This document shows, piece by piece, positions 17,741 to 26,048 of a stretch of DNA of 64,000 bases. A program made the position numbers and the translations under genes. Each line of letters begins with the position of its first letter. Positions within the stretch are counted from its first letter, which is position 1. Source of the stretch: Arthrobacter sp. MN05-02 (GTDB lineage: Bacteria > Actinomycetota > Actinomycetes > Actinomycetales > Micrococcaceae); assembly GCA_004001285.1 (NCBI GenBank), contig AP018697.1:1736001-1800000 (forward strand). Direction: 5' to 3'. The notes under the pieces are model-generated. The model was not told where the DNA came from, ran no database searches, and worked only from the letters and a program-made list of their open reading frames with translations.

Positions 17741-19117
17741 TGGCCGACACCTACCTGGACCTGGTCAACACCCCTCTGCCCGGAAGGATCGCCAAGGCGC
17801 TCGGCCTGCCACGGCCCTCGGTCCTGCGGCGCTACACCCCCGGCGAGGTCCTGGCGCCACAGCCCGTCCTCGTCGCCGGGACGGGTGCCGGTGCGGACGC
17901 GCTCGCCGACGTGCTGCTCGGGTGGGATGTCGAGGTCCGACGCCACGTGCTGCCCGGGGAGAAGCTGAGCGCCGCCATCGTCGTCCTCGACGGCGCCTCG
18001 TCACCGACGGACCTGACGGGACCGATGCTGGAGCTCGGACAGGCCGTGAAGCTGCTGGTGCCCGGCGGGCGCGTCGTCGCCCTCTTCCGTTCCGCAGCGG
18101 ACACCACCGATCCGGCGGAGGCAGCCGCACGCCAAGGAGTGGACGGGGCCATCAGGTCCGTGGCACACGAGCTGCGGGGCGGGGCCACCGGCAACGGCAT
18201 CGTGCTGCGCGGCACCGCGACGACGACGGACCCGACCACGCTGGGCGCCCTCCGGTTCCTCCTGTCCGGCAGGAGCGCCTATGTGGACGGTCAGTTCCTC
18301 GAGGTGGCCGCCGCGTCCGCCGAGAGCGTCGTCGATCTCGCCGCGACCACGACGGCCGCGGGGGAGGGGATCCCCCGATCAACCTCTCGCGGGCAGGACC
18401 GCGGTGGTCACCGGTGCGGCGCGTGGCATCGGCGCGAAGATCGCCGAGGTCCTGGCACGGGACGGGGCCCGCGTGATCGCCGTGGACGTGCCGGCCGCCG
18501 GCGAGCAGCTGGCGCACGTGGCGAACCGGGTCGGCGGAACGGCCCTGCAGCTCGACATCACGGCGCCGGACGCCGCGGCTCGTATCCTCGGGCACGCCGG
18601 AGGTCGCTACGGCGTCCTGGACATCGTGGTGCACAACGCCGGCATCACCCGCGACAAACTGCTGGCCAACATGGATGCCGCGCGGTGGGACTCCGTCATC
18701 GCCGTGAACATCGCCTCCCAGTTGCGCATGAACGAGCAGTTCCTCGCCTCGCCGGTCTTCTCGGAGGGCGGGCGCATCATCAGCCTCGCCTCGACGAGCG
18801 GTATCGCGGGCAACCGCGGACAGACCAACTACGCGGCGTCCAAGGCCGGTGTGATCGGCATGGTCCGCGCCCAGGCCGCGGCGTTCGACGGCGGTGCACG
18901 GACCATCAACGCCGTGGCCCCCGGCTTCATCGAGACGGACATGACAGCGAAGATTCCCCCGCTCACGCGGCAGGTGGCCCGTCGCCTCAGCAGCCTGCAG
19001 CAGGGCGGTCTGCCGGTGGATGTCGCTGAAACGATCGCCTTCCTGGCGTCGGACGCCGCGGCCGGCATCAACGGCCAGGTCGTCCGGGTCTGCGGTCAGA
19101 ACCTGGTCGGCGCATGA
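17740..19117 (+). CDS. High-molecular-weight 3-oxoacyl reductase, FabG4-like (one frameshift as sequenced)
   Basis: Two-domain SDR: a flavodoxin-like N-terminal domain ([20 protein letters not shown], about 1-200) and a FabG catalytic domain with [17 protein letters not shown] (NAD-binding), [10 protein letters not shown], the active Ser in [17 protein letters not shown] (Tyr and Lys) and PGFIETDMT. This organisation is that of mycobacterial FabG4, an NADH-dependent 3-oxoacyl-CoA reductase. The N-terminal frame breaks at a C5 run (18372-18376); removing one C rejoins [17 protein letters not shown]. Both halves are fully conserved, so I regard it as a sequence error. It overlaps the thiolase stop and the hydratase start (ATGA at 19114), so the three are translationally coupled. 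Confidence 0.85.
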
Positions 19118-20019
19118 AGGGCACGCCGTCCGGCGACACCGTCCTGGCCGGACTGCCGAGCCTTCCCGGGCTCTACCGGCAGGCGGTCACGCTTGCCATG
19201 CGGCGGAGGATCGGGCGCGCCTCGGCGGCGTCGGCCCTGCCGTCCGCACGGCACCGCGTGCAGGGCGTGCGCATCGACCTCGCGGAGCTCACGCGCTTCC
19301 AGCAGGAGCTGGGGACGGCCGCGCGGGACCAGCTCCCGTCGGCCTATCTCCACACGGTCGCCTTCCCGGTGGCCATGAGCGTACTGGCGAGACCCGACTT
19401 CCCGCTGCTGTTGCCGGGAATGGTGCACCTGAGCAACGAGGTGCACCAGGACCGTCAGGTCGCGGCCTCCGAGGTACTCGACATCGTGGCGTACAGCGAG
19501 AACCTCCGGCCGCACGCTGCTGGGACCCAGGTGGACCTCGTCATCGAGGTGGACGTGGCAGGCCGGCGCGTCTGGACCGGCCGATCCGTCTACCTGGCCC
19601 GCGGGGTCCGGCTCGACGCGTCGGGGCCCCGGACGTCCGACGGAGAGCGCCCGCCGTTCTCCGCGCCCCGCCCGACGGCCCTCTGGACGCTCGACGCCGG
19701 AACCGGCCGCCGTTATGCAGCGGTGTCAGGGGACTGGAACCCCATCCACCTCAGCGGACCCACGGCAAGGGTGCTCGGCATGAGGACGGCCATCGCGCAC
19801 GGCATGTACCTCGCGGCGCGCATGGTCGACCAGGCGGTCGCGGCTCCGACCGGCGCCCTGGACTGGCGTATCGATTTCGCAGCTCCCGTCCCGCTGCCCG
19901 CGGTGGTCGCCACGTCCTTCACGCGCACGCGGTACGACGGCGGGGAGCGGGTCGACGTCGTCGGCTGGTCCGCCAAGCGCCGGAAGCCGCACTTCACGGG
20001 GTGGGTGCGCGCGGAATAG
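19114..20019 (+). CDS. MaoC-family (R)-3-hydroxyacyl dehydratase/hydratase, HtdX-like
   Basis: A 301-residue double hot-dog protein that hydrates trans-2-enoyl thioesters or dehydrates 3-hydroxyacyl thioesters. The C-terminal hot dog has the hydratase-2 motif [18 protein letters not shown] (Asp and His six residues apart) and [13 protein letters not shown]; the N-terminal hot dog is divergent, as in HtdX/FAS-type MaoC proteins. It closes the operon thiolase-FabG4-hydratase and overlaps FabG4 by 4 bp. The set matches mycobacterial Rv0241c-Rv0243 (htdX, fabG4, fadA2). Together with the acyl-CoA oxidase across the operator this makes a nearly complete oxidation or chain-modification cycle. Confidence 0.87.
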   Translation: MKGTPSGDTVLAGLPSLPGLYRQAVTLAMRRRIGRASAASALPSARHRVQGVRIDLAELTRFQQELGTAARDQLPSAYLHTVAFPVAMSVLARPDFPLLLPGMVHLSNEVHQDRQVAASEVLDIVAYSENLRPHAAGTQVDLVIEVDVAGRRVWTGRSVYLARGVRLDASGPRTSDGERPPFSAPRPTALWTLDAGTGRRYAAVSGDWNPIHLSGPTARVLGMRTAIAHGMYLAARMVDQAVAAPTGALDWRIDFAAPVPLPAVVATSFTRTRYDGGERVDVVGWSAKRRKPHFTGWVRAE

Positions 20020-20033
20020 TTCCACGGCGGAAC

Positions 20034-20104
20034 GGCCCTGTCCAGAGAGCAGGAGATTTCGAGGGGAAATTCCCCTCGACTGCGCTCCTGCACTGGGCAG
20101 GGCC
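20034..20104 (+). terminator. Long nested hairpin after the hydratase gene
   Basis: Three nested stems: GGCCCTGTCCAG with CTGGGCAGGGCC (20034-20045 / 20093-20104, one T-G wobble), GCAGGAG with CTCCTGC (20049-20055 / 20085-20091) and TCGAGGGGA with TCCCCTCGA (20059-20067 / 20071-20079). About 28 pairs in 71 nt. It can terminate the fatty-acid operon but is much larger than the other terminators here. Confidence 0.6.
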
Positions 20105-20123
20105 GCCACCGCCGGGGCAGACT

Positions 20124-20160
20124 CCATGCACCAGCCGACGAAGGCTGGCCCCCTGCATGG
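20124..20160 (+). promoter_or_regulatory. Second hairpin, just upstream of the protease ribosome site
   Basis: CCATGCACCAGCC (20124-20136) pairs with GGCTGG (20043-offset 20143-20148) and TGCATGG (20154-20160), leaving a 5-nt C bulge and a 6-nt loop. It ends 3 nt before the GAGGAG ribosome site, so it could control translation of the protease. Function is inferred. Confidence 0.45.
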
Positions 20161-20173
20161 AAAGAGGAGTTTC

Positions 20174-21136
20174 GTGAACTTCAGAGGTCTCACAGCCGGC
20201 ATGATCGCCGCGTCCGCCCTGATGGCATCAGCGCTGCTGACAGCGGGTCCGGTCCAGGCGGCCCCCTCGGCGGGCACCGTCGTCGCCGGCGCCACCGTGT
20301 CCCACGCGCAGAACGAGAGCCAGGCCGCCCTCGATGCCTACTGGACCGCCGACCGGATGAAGAGCGCCAAGCCGGCCAACGCCATCAACTCCGGCTGGGC
20401 CGCCGAGGGACGCTCGATCCTGCCCAAGGCCGGGCAGGAATCGGTCGCCAAGGCCCCGAAGGAGCCCGTGGTCGAGCGGCGCGCCACCGTGCAGGCGCCG
20501 GTCTCCCGGATCGGCAAGGTGTTCTTCACCCTGAACGGCCAGAACTACGTGTGCTCGGGCAACTCCGTCCAGAGCGGTAACCAGAGCACCGTCGCGACGG
20601 CGGGCCACTGCACCCACGACCTCGCCTCCGGGTGGGCCACGAACTTCGTCTTCGTGCCCGCCTACAGCGACGGTGCAGCCCCCTACGGCAAGTGGACGGC
20701 ACGCTCGCTGCACGCGGCGAGCGAATGGGTCTCGCGCAACGACATCAACTACGACGGCGCCTTCGCCGTCGTGAACACCCTCAACGGCAGGACCCTGTCG
20801 GCGGCCGTCGGAGCGTCGAGCATCGGCTTCAACATGGCCCGCAACCTCACCTACAGCGCCTACGGCTACCCGGCCGCCTCGCCCTTCACCGGCGAGCGCC
20901 TCTTCAGTTGCTACGGCACGGCCAACGCCGACCGGATCGGCGGCACCCAGTCCCAGGGCATCCCCTGCGACATGACGGGAGGCTCCTCGGGCGGCCCCTG
21001 GTTCGTGGGCTCGGGTGCCTCCGGCACGCAGAACTCGGTCAACAGCTTCGGCTACAGCACGCAGAAGAACGTGATGTACGGACCGTACTTCGGCAGTTCG
21101 ATCCAATCGGCCTACACGGCAGCGTCCACCCGCTAG
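20174..21136 (+). CDS. Secreted trypsin-like serine protease (S1 fold)
   Basis: An exported 320-residue protein. Signal peptide: residues 1-38 or so, with GLTAGMIAASALMASALLTA and an AxA-type site in GPVQA-APSA. A propeptide-like stretch (about 40-125) precedes the S1 domain: His in VATAGHCTHDL, Asp in NDINYDGAFAVV and Ser in DMTGGSSGGPWFVG; two cysteines flank GERLFSCYGTAN/GIPCDM. The organisation resembles actinobacterial extracellular glutamyl endopeptidase/trypsin-like proteases. GTG 20174 is the start (GAGGAG 4 nt upstream). It has its own terminator and structured leader, so it is a single-gene unit. Specificity cannot be read safely. Confidence 0.87.
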   Translation: MNFRGLTAGMIAASALMASALLTAGPVQAAPSAGTVVAGATVSHAQNESQAALDAYWTADRMKSAKPANAINSGWAAEGRSILPKAGQESVAKAPKEPVVERRATVQAPVSRIGKVFFTLNGQNYVCSGNSVQSGNQSTVATAGHCTHDLASGWATNFVFVPAYSDGAAPYGKWTARSLHAASEWVSRNDINYDGAFAVVNTLNGRTLSAAVGASSIGFNMARNLTYSAYGYPAASPFTGERLFSCYGTANADRIGGTQSQGIPCDMTGGSSGGPWFVGSGASGTQNSVNSFGYSTQKNVMYGPYFGSSIQSAYTAASTR

Positions 21137-21153
21137 TCCTCCGATCAGCAGTG

Positions 21154-21187
21154 CACGGGCGGTTCCCCCGACGGGGAGCCGCCCGTG
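21154..21187 (+). terminator. Terminator after the secreted protease gene
   Basis: CACGGGCGG at 21154-21162 with CCGCCCGTG at 21179-21187, extended inward by TTCCCC/GGGGAG; loop CGAC. Located 18 nt after the stop codon. Confidence 0.7.
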
Positions 21188-21236
21188 TGCCGCTATGCGG
21201 GCCGGCGGCCCCGTCCTTCCGTCCTAGACTGGGCGC

Positions 21237-22481
21237 ATGACCGGCCCCACTCTCCTCGACCGCGCGGCCGGACTCGACGCCGCAGACCCCCTCGCGCAGC
21301 ACCGCAAGCTCTTCCTCGGTACGGACGACGATGCGGTGCGCTCCTACCTCGACGGCAACTCGCTGGGCCGTCCCCTCGCATCGGTGGTCGGCAGCCTCAC
21401 GTCGTTCGTGGAGGGCCAGTGGGGCGGGCGCCTCATCCGGGGCTGGGACGAAGGCTGGCTCGCCCTGCCCGAGCAGATCGGCGACCAGCTGGGGCGGGTG
21501 GCCCTCGGCGCCGGCGCCGGCCAGTGCATCGTCGCGGACTCGACGAGCGTCCTGCTGTACAAGCTCGCACGGGCGGCGGTGGCCGCCCGGCCGGGGCGGA
21601 CCGAGATCGTGATCGACCGGGACAACTTCCCGACCGACCGCTTCCTCGTCGAGGGCATCGCCCGGGAGCGCGGGCTCACGCTGCGCTGGATCGAGGTGGC
21701 CTACGACGGCGGCGCGACGCCGGCCGACGTGGCCGCCGTCGTAGGGCCCGAGACGGCCCTCGTCCTCCTCAGCCACGTCGCCTACCGGTCCGGGTACGTC
21801 GCCGACGTACCCGCCATCACCCGGATCGTCCACGACGCCGGAGCGCTCGTGCTGTGGGACCTCAGCCATTCCGTGGGATCCGTCCCGGCCGAGCTGGATG
21901 CCTGGGACGTGGACTTCGCCGCCGGGTGCAGCTACAAGTACCTGAACGGCGGACCCGGAGCCCCCGCCTGGGCGTACGTCGCGGAACGGCACCTCGCCAC
22001 CCTCGACCAGCCGATCCTCGGCTGGCTCGGCAGCGCTGATCCCTTCGCCATGGGCTCGGCGTACCAGCCCGCGCCCGGCATCCGCCGACTGGTCTCGGGC
22101 ACCCCGCCCATCGTCGGGATGCTGGCGATGCGGGACATGATCGATTTGATCGAGGAGGTCGGGATGGACGCGGTGCGCAGCAAGTCCGAACTCCTGACCG
22201 CTTTCGCCGTCGAGGCCGTCGACGCGTTGCTCGCGCCGTACGGGGTGGTCCTCGCCTCGCCACGGGCCGCCGCGGAACGGGGCGGCCACGTCACGATCGA
22301 CCATCCGGCCTTTTCTGCGATGGTGCCGGAGCTGTGGCAGCAGGGAATCATCCCCGACTACCGGAACCCCGACGGCATCCGGCTGGGCCTGTCTCCCCTC
22401 TCGACGTCGTTCCGCGAGGTGGCCCTCGCCATCGACGCCATCGCCGAGGCCCTGGCGGGACACCGGACCGCGGGCCGGTAG
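21237..22481 (+). CDS. kynU: Kynureninase (PLP-dependent)
   Basis: Hydrolyses kynurenine to anthranilate and alanine in tryptophan degradation. The 414-residue protein shows YLDGNSLGRP near the N-terminus, FPTDRFLVEG, SHVAYRSGYVADVPAI, LWDLSHSVGSVP, the PLP lysine in CSYKYLNGGPGAPA, GWLGSADPFAMG and FRLVSGTPP-like RRLVSGTPPIVG, all kynureninase features. No other kyn gene is adjacent, so the pathway context is missing. The -10-like TAGACT (21225-21230) is 6 nt from the ATG with no ribosome site, pointing to leaderless translation. The stop overlaps the next start by 1 bp (TAGTG). Confidence 0.88.
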   Translation: MTGPTLLDRAAGLDAADPLAQHRKLFLGTDDDAVRSYLDGNSLGRPLASVVGSLTSFVEGQWGGRLIRGWDEGWLALPEQIGDQLGRVALGAGAGQCIVADSTSVLLYKLARAAVAARPGRTEIVIDRDNFPTDRFLVEGIARERGLTLRWIEVAYDGGATPADVAAVVGPETALVLLSHVAYRSGYVADVPAITRIVHDAGALVLWDLSHSVGSVPAELDAWDVDFAAGCSYKYLNGGPGAPAWAYVAERHLATLDQPILGWLGSADPFAMGSAYQPAPGIRRLVSGTPPIVGMLAMRDMIDLIEEVGMDAVRSKSELLTAFAVEAVDALLAPYGVVLASPRAAAERGGHVTIDHPAFSAMVPELWQQGIIPDYRNPDGIRLGLSPLSTSFREVALAIDAIAEALAGHRTAGR

Positions 22482-23227
22482 TGGAGGACGTACTCCTCCG
22501 GCTGTGGGAGCGCATCATCGACGGTTTCACCAGGGCGTCCCCGCCGGAGGTGGGCACGTCCGGTCTCGTCGCCATCGTGCTGGTGGCGGTGGTGCTCTCG
22601 GTGCCCCGCCGCTCGTGGCGGTTCTTCGGCCTCTTCGTCACAGTGGTCCACGAACTCGGGCACGCGGCGGCGGCGCTCCTGACCCTGCAGCGGGTCACGG
22701 GGATCACCCTGCGCCTCGATCACTCGGGGACCACCACCAGCATGGGCCGGCGCGGCTGGCGTGCCGCCTTCACGACGTTCTGGGGCTATCCGGTCCCCGC
22801 CGTGGTCGGTGCCGTGCTCGTCCGGTGCGCGGCGTACGGGTGGGCGTCGGCGGCGCTCTCCGTCGGGGCCCTCGTGATGATCGCGGCGCTCCTGCTCATC
22901 CGGAACCTCCAGGGCGTCCTCATCCTGGGTGGCAGTGCCGCCGTGTCGCTGGTGCTCGTCTGGTTCGGGGGAGCGGCGTCGGCAGGCCACGCCTGCCTCG
23001 TCCTCGGCCTCGCCCTGCTGGTGGGCTCCTGCCGCGACTGGGTCAAGGTCGTGCGCGTCCATGTCCGACGACGCGACCTCGCGTCGTCGGACGCCTACCT
23101 CCTCAAGGGGAGCACCCGGCTCCCCTCCCCGCTGTGGCTCGGACTGTTCGCGCTCACCATCGGCATGGCCCTGCTGTCGTCGGTCGGACCGCTGGCGCGG
23201 GTCGCGGAGCTCGCAGCCCTCGGGTGA
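22481..23227 (+). CDS. M50-family membrane metallopeptidase-like protein
   Basis: A 248-residue polytopic membrane protein with several hydrophobic helices ([39 protein letters not shown] and others, split here only by charged loops) and the zinc motif HELGH in FVTVVHELGHAAAALL, as in the M50B-like peptidase family. A second ligand typical of site-2 proteases (xxxPDG) is not evident, so the activity is uncertain. GTG 22481 is chosen because it overlaps the kynU stop by one base and the sequence VEDVLLRLWERIID begins there. Co-transcription with kynU is likely, although no functional link is known. Confidence 0.7.
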   Translation: MEDVLLRLWERIIDGFTRASPPEVGTSGLVAIVLVAVVLSVPRRSWRFFGLFVTVVHELGHAAAALLTLQRVTGITLRLDHSGTTTSMGRRGWRAAFTTFWGYPVPAVVGAVLVRCAAYGWASAALSVGALVMIAALLLIRNLQGVLILGGSAAVSLVLVWFGGAASAGHACLVLGLALLVGSCRDWVKVVRVHVRRRDLASSDAYLLKGSTRLPSPLWLGLFALTIGMALLSSVGPLARVAELAALG

Positions 23228-23237
23228 GTGCCGGCCC

Positions 23238-23522
23238 TCAGGCGCTGCTGCGGCGGTTGTAGCCTGAGCTGTAGGGGGCTCCGCGTTGGCGGCACAGGTC
23301 GTCGAACAGCTCGTTGACGGCCTGCGAGATGCAGTCGCGTTCGTGCTCGGGCAGGTCGATCAGGCCGTGCAGATAGGCGTTCACCTCGTACTCGTCCACG
23401 CCGCCACCCATGCTGAAGTAATGGATCCAGAGCTCGCCGGGGGAGATGTTGGCTCGTACCATGGCGTCATACGTCAGGGCGTACTGCTCCTGGCCGGAAC
23501 TCGTCTCGTCCACGTCATCCAT
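23238..23522 (-). CDS. Conserved small actinobacterial protein of unknown function
   Basis: About 94 residues, acidic, with a compact conserved-looking core: ALTYDAMVRANISPGELWIHYF, then VDEYEVNAYLHGLIDLPEHERD and VNELFDDLCRQRGAPYSSG. No signal peptide or membrane segment. I do not recognise a named domain. Codon use and the coherent helical sequence argue that it is real. The start could be ATG 23522 or GTG 23531. It converges on the M50 gene with a 10-bp gap and is divergent from the tRNA-Leu gene. Confidence 0.65.
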   Translation of the reverse strand: MDDVDETSSGQEQYALTYDAMVRANISPGELWIHYFSMGGGVDEYEVNAYLHGLIDLPEHERDCISQAVNELFDDLCRQRGAPYSSGYNRRSSA

Positions 23523-23734
23523 CCCCTGCACTCGGGCTCAGCCCGTTGTGCGGACCGGTATCGAGGACAGCTTACGCACGTCCTCCCCGGTCCGACCGGT
23601 TCCCCCGAACGGTTGCCCACGCCTCCGCGCCGCGTGTAGGGCAGGGGAGGCGTGCCCCGATGCAATGACTTCCCCAAACCCGTGGTAGAGTTTCTCTCGT
23701 TGCTTTCGCCGGTTCCTACGGTGAAAAACCACCC

Positions 23735-23818
23735 GCGCGGGTGGCGGAATGGCAGACGCGCTAGCTTGAGGTGCTAGTCCTCTTATTGAGGTTGGGGGTT
23801 CAAGTCCCCCTCCGCGCA
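23735..23818 (+). tRNA. tRNA-Leu (anticodon GAG)
   Basis: Cloverleaf of 84 nt: acceptor GCGCGGG (23735-23741) pairs with TCCGCGC (23811-23817), anticodon stem CTAGC/GCTAG encloses the loop TTGAGGT with anticodon GAG, a long class-II variable arm TCCTCTTATTGAGGT follows, and the T arm is GGGGG TTCAAGT CCCCC. The 3' CCA is not encoded. It reads CUC leucine codons, which are abundant in this GC-rich genome. Confidence 0.97.
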
Positions 23819-23824
23819 CAAAGA

Positions 23825-23850
23825 AAACCCCGGTTCGCCGGGGTTTTTTT
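23825..23850 (+). terminator. Rho-independent terminator of the tRNA-Leu gene
   Basis: AAACCCCGG (23825-23833), tetraloop TTCG, CCGGGGTTT (23838-23846), followed by more T residues to 23850. The only terminator in the window with a classic U-tract. Confidence 0.92.
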
Positions 23851-23944
23851 GTGCCCTGGTCCGGTCGGGCGGCGACCGCCGTCCGGAACCGAGGTTCGCG
23901 CCCCGACGCGGCACGCGTACTCCTGCCGAACTCAGGAGCCAGAC

Positions 23945-24580
23945 ATGAGAATCCAGAACAAGCTGTGCCTGTCCCTCGTCGCCACCCTGTCCCTGGTCGC
24001 CGGGTCGGCGTCGACCGCCACGGCCCATGACGAGGAAAACCCCACACCCGGGCTGCCCGCGGAAACCGGCGGATACCAGCCGGCGCTCGCTGGCTACTAC
24101 GAGGATGTTGTGTTTCCGGCATGCGGCACCACGATCACCCTGAGGAGCGGGGACGTCCGGGACCTGTACGAGAAAGTCCGGGTGAAGCGTGACGGGACGA
24201 CGGTGATCAAGCTCCGGGGTGACGTGACCACGGACGTGATCGCCAAACCGGGCGGAGATCTGCCGGACGGAGGCTTCCTCGACGAACTCGACAATTCCGG
24301 GCGGCTCACCCTGGAGATCTCGGCGGACGGGTCGACCATCGTGGAGAAGTTCGGGGGGCCCTCCGTCATCTACCCGGTGAGTGAGACCGATGCCGCCGCA
24401 CTGGCCGCAGCGGGCTTCCCCGAGTTCGGCTACTTCGAGCGCGGCAAGGTGGCCATCAGAACCGTTCTCACCGAGGACGAGGCCGCCGAACCCGTATCGA
24501 CCGAGGTCCTGCAGAACACCACCAGGGATGTGGTCGACCTGTGCCGGGCGCTGAAGGAATCGGCGGGGCATCCCTACTGA
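23945..24580 (+). CDS. Secreted protein of unknown function
   Basis: A 211-residue exported protein. Signal peptide MRIQNKLCLSLVATLSLVAG continues to a likely AxA site in STATA-HDEE. The mature part contains two Cys (FPACGTT and VVDLCRA) that could form a disulfide, and a beta-rich core with TTITLRSGDVRDLYEKVRV and LTLEISADGSTIVEKFGGP. No domain recognised. ATG 23945 has AGGAG 8 nt upstream. It is a single-gene unit bounded by the tRNA terminator and its own terminator at 24677-24711. Such lone secreted genes next to tRNAs are often strain-variable. Confidence 0.7.
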   Translation: MRIQNKLCLSLVATLSLVAGSASTATAHDEENPTPGLPAETGGYQPALAGYYEDVVFPACGTTITLRSGDVRDLYEKVRVKRDGTTVIKLRGDVTTDVIAKPGGDLPDGGFLDELDNSGRLTLEISADGSTIVEKFGGPSVIYPVSETDAAALAAAGFPEFGYFERGKVAIRTVLTEDEAAEPVSTEVLQNTTRDVVDLCRALKESAGHPY

Positions 24581-24676
24581 CACCGGCGGGCAACGTCCAC
24601 CGGTCCGATCCCGTGGTGCAGACCGATGCATCCCAGGGAAAGGAAGGCCTTCAGCCCGGACAGCACCGAGGCACGA

Positions 24677-24711
24677 GAAGCCCCGCATCGTCGATGAGGA
24701 TGCGGGGCTTC
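24677..24711 (+). terminator. Terminator after the secreted unknown gene
   Basis: GAAGCCCCGCATC (24677-24689) pairs perfectly with GATGCGGGGCTTC (24699-24711); 9-nt loop. It would work on either strand. Confidence 0.75.
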
Positions 24712-25043
24712 GACCCTCCCGATGACCCTCGGGCCGTTCGGAGAGTAGCTCGCCCATCCTCGCGATCGAGTCCCGTGGATCGTCGTCGTCGAAGTCCTGC
24801 TGATAGAAGCGATCGACCTCTCACCGCCACGTCGTATCCGCCACCCCGCCGGCTCGTCAGATCCCCCTGTCGCGTCCACGCTCCGTCATCGGTTCGGAGA
24901 CGACGTGCGAACCGGACCAGCGATCCCGGAGTCTTCCGCTGCCGGTCCGGTTCGTCGTCGAGATGTCCGCCGAGTGCCGATGATTCCGAGAGCTCAACGG
25001 CGTCTACCGAGTGACCGCGAGCCGCACACGACGAAGGATGGGA
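24712..25043. other. Region without a convincing gene; contains a long hairpin and a possible gene remnant
   Basis: No frame here is convincing. On the minus strand 24820-24729 there is a short, protein-like acidic run (VDRFYQQDFDDDDP, then RMGELLSER) that begins right after a stop and reads into the terminator, as if it were the tail of a decayed gene. At 24902-24959 a nested inverted repeat (CGAACCGGACC 24908-24918 with GGTCCGGTTCG 24944-24954, extended by GACG/CGTC and AGCG/CGCT) forms a hairpin of about 19 pairs with no gene assigned to it. Confidence 0.4.
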
Positions 25044-25667
25044 ATGACCAGCGACTGGCAGACAGTGCATCAGGAACGGCGAGCCCTTGCCGAGGACCTC
25101 GCATCGCTCACGCCTCAGGAATGGGCGACAGCATCACTCTGTGAGGGCTGGGACGTCCACGACGTCGTCGCGCATCTCACGGGTTCAGCAAGGACGACCC
25201 GGCGTCGCTTCTGGTGGTCGCTCATCCGGGCAGGACTCAGCTTCGACCGGGCGAACGCCCGGGAAGTGGCAGCCGAACGGGCTCCTTCCCCTGCGGAGAC
25301 CCTCCAGCGATTCGAATCCACGATCACCAGTACCGAGGCCCCTCCGGGACCCCTGACCACACGGCTCATCGAGATCGTCGTGCACGGTGAGGACATCAGA
25401 CGTCCGCTCGGCATACGACGTCCGGCCATGCCGCCGGAACTGCGGGACACTCTGGCGTATCTCGCACGGGACCACCTGTCCGGTGGGAGAAAGCGGTTGA
25501 CCGGCCTGGAACTGGTCGCGACCGACGGAGGTTTCACCATCGGCTCCGGTCAGACGGTGCAGGGGCCTGCGCTGTCGCTGCTGCTTGCGGCGTCCGGCCG
25601 GCCGGTTGCCCTACAGGATCTCCAGGGACCCGGCCTCGCGCTCCTGCACAGCCGCCTGGGCGCATGA
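25044..25667 (+). CDS. DinB/maleylpyruvate isomerase-like protein (TIGR03083 type)
   Basis: A 207-residue protein of the actinobacterial mycothiol-dependent maleylpyruvate isomerase N-terminal fold (DinB-like four-helix bundle). The N-terminus LAEDLASLTPQEWATASLCEGWDVHDVVAHLTG holds the first metal-site His (DVVAHL), and IEIVVHGEDIRRPLGI supplies the second His region. Members bind zinc and may use mycothiol, which fits the presence of mshC in this genome, but most have no known substrate. ATG 25044 is preceded by GAAGG; ATG 25038 is an alternative. Confidence 0.75.
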   Translation: MTSDWQTVHQERRALAEDLASLTPQEWATASLCEGWDVHDVVAHLTGSARTTRRRFWWSLIRAGLSFDRANAREVAAERAPSPAETLQRFESTITSTEAPPGPLTTRLIEIVVHGEDIRRPLGIRRPAMPPELRDTLAYLARDHLSGGRKRLTGLELVATDGGFTIGSGQTVQGPALSLLLAASGRPVALQDLQGPGLALLHSRLGA

Positions 25668-26048
25668 GCCCGATCATGGGATCCACCGCGGCATGGCTCC
25701 GGCGAGACTCATGCGGCCTCCGTGTCAGGGAACTCCCGACGGATCGGCAGGTGCACCAGGGAAGCGGACCGGCGCTTCCGCAGTGCTGCCTGGATCGGCA
25801 GAGGGGGCAGAAGCAGGCCGCGCCGGACCAGTTCGAGGGTCTGCCGGCACTGCGGAACGGGGACGGTCGATGTGGCGTCGTGGTACTCGCCGGGGTGAAC
25901 GATCATGGCTTGCTCGTCTTCCTGGGAATGAGTGCATCCAGGAGTGATTCGTCGCCGGCGACCCCTGGGCGGGGTTCTTCACAGGGCGGATCCATCCGGG
26001 GTCGGGTGCATCCTGCCCCTGGTCGGGCATCAGGGGCATGTGGCCGGA
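25668..26048. other. Intergenic region of 381 bp without a supported gene
   Basis: Several frames are open but none looks like a family I know. A minus-strand frame of 65 codons (25906-25709) ends naturally with IRREFPDTEAA and could be the tail of a lost gene; I do not call it. A hairpin at 26014-26038 lies just after the stop of the radical-SAM gene on the minus strand. Confidence 0.4.
26014..26038 (-). terminator. Putative terminator of the radical-SAM gene
   Basis: TGCCCCTG (26014-26021) pairs with CAGGGGCA (26031-26038), 9-nt loop, 11 nt beyond the stop codon of the minus-strand gene. Confidence 0.5.

Noticed and set aside
16423..19029. Apparent thiolase-reductase fusion protein of 868 residues
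   Set aside because: The fusion exists only because the G5 run at 17672 has one extra base; the conserved thiolase end and a TGATG junction with fabG lie in the other frame.
25709..25906. A 65-codon minus-strand frame in the gap before the radical-SAM gene
   Set aside because: No recognised family and weak start; kept only as a note in the gap entry.
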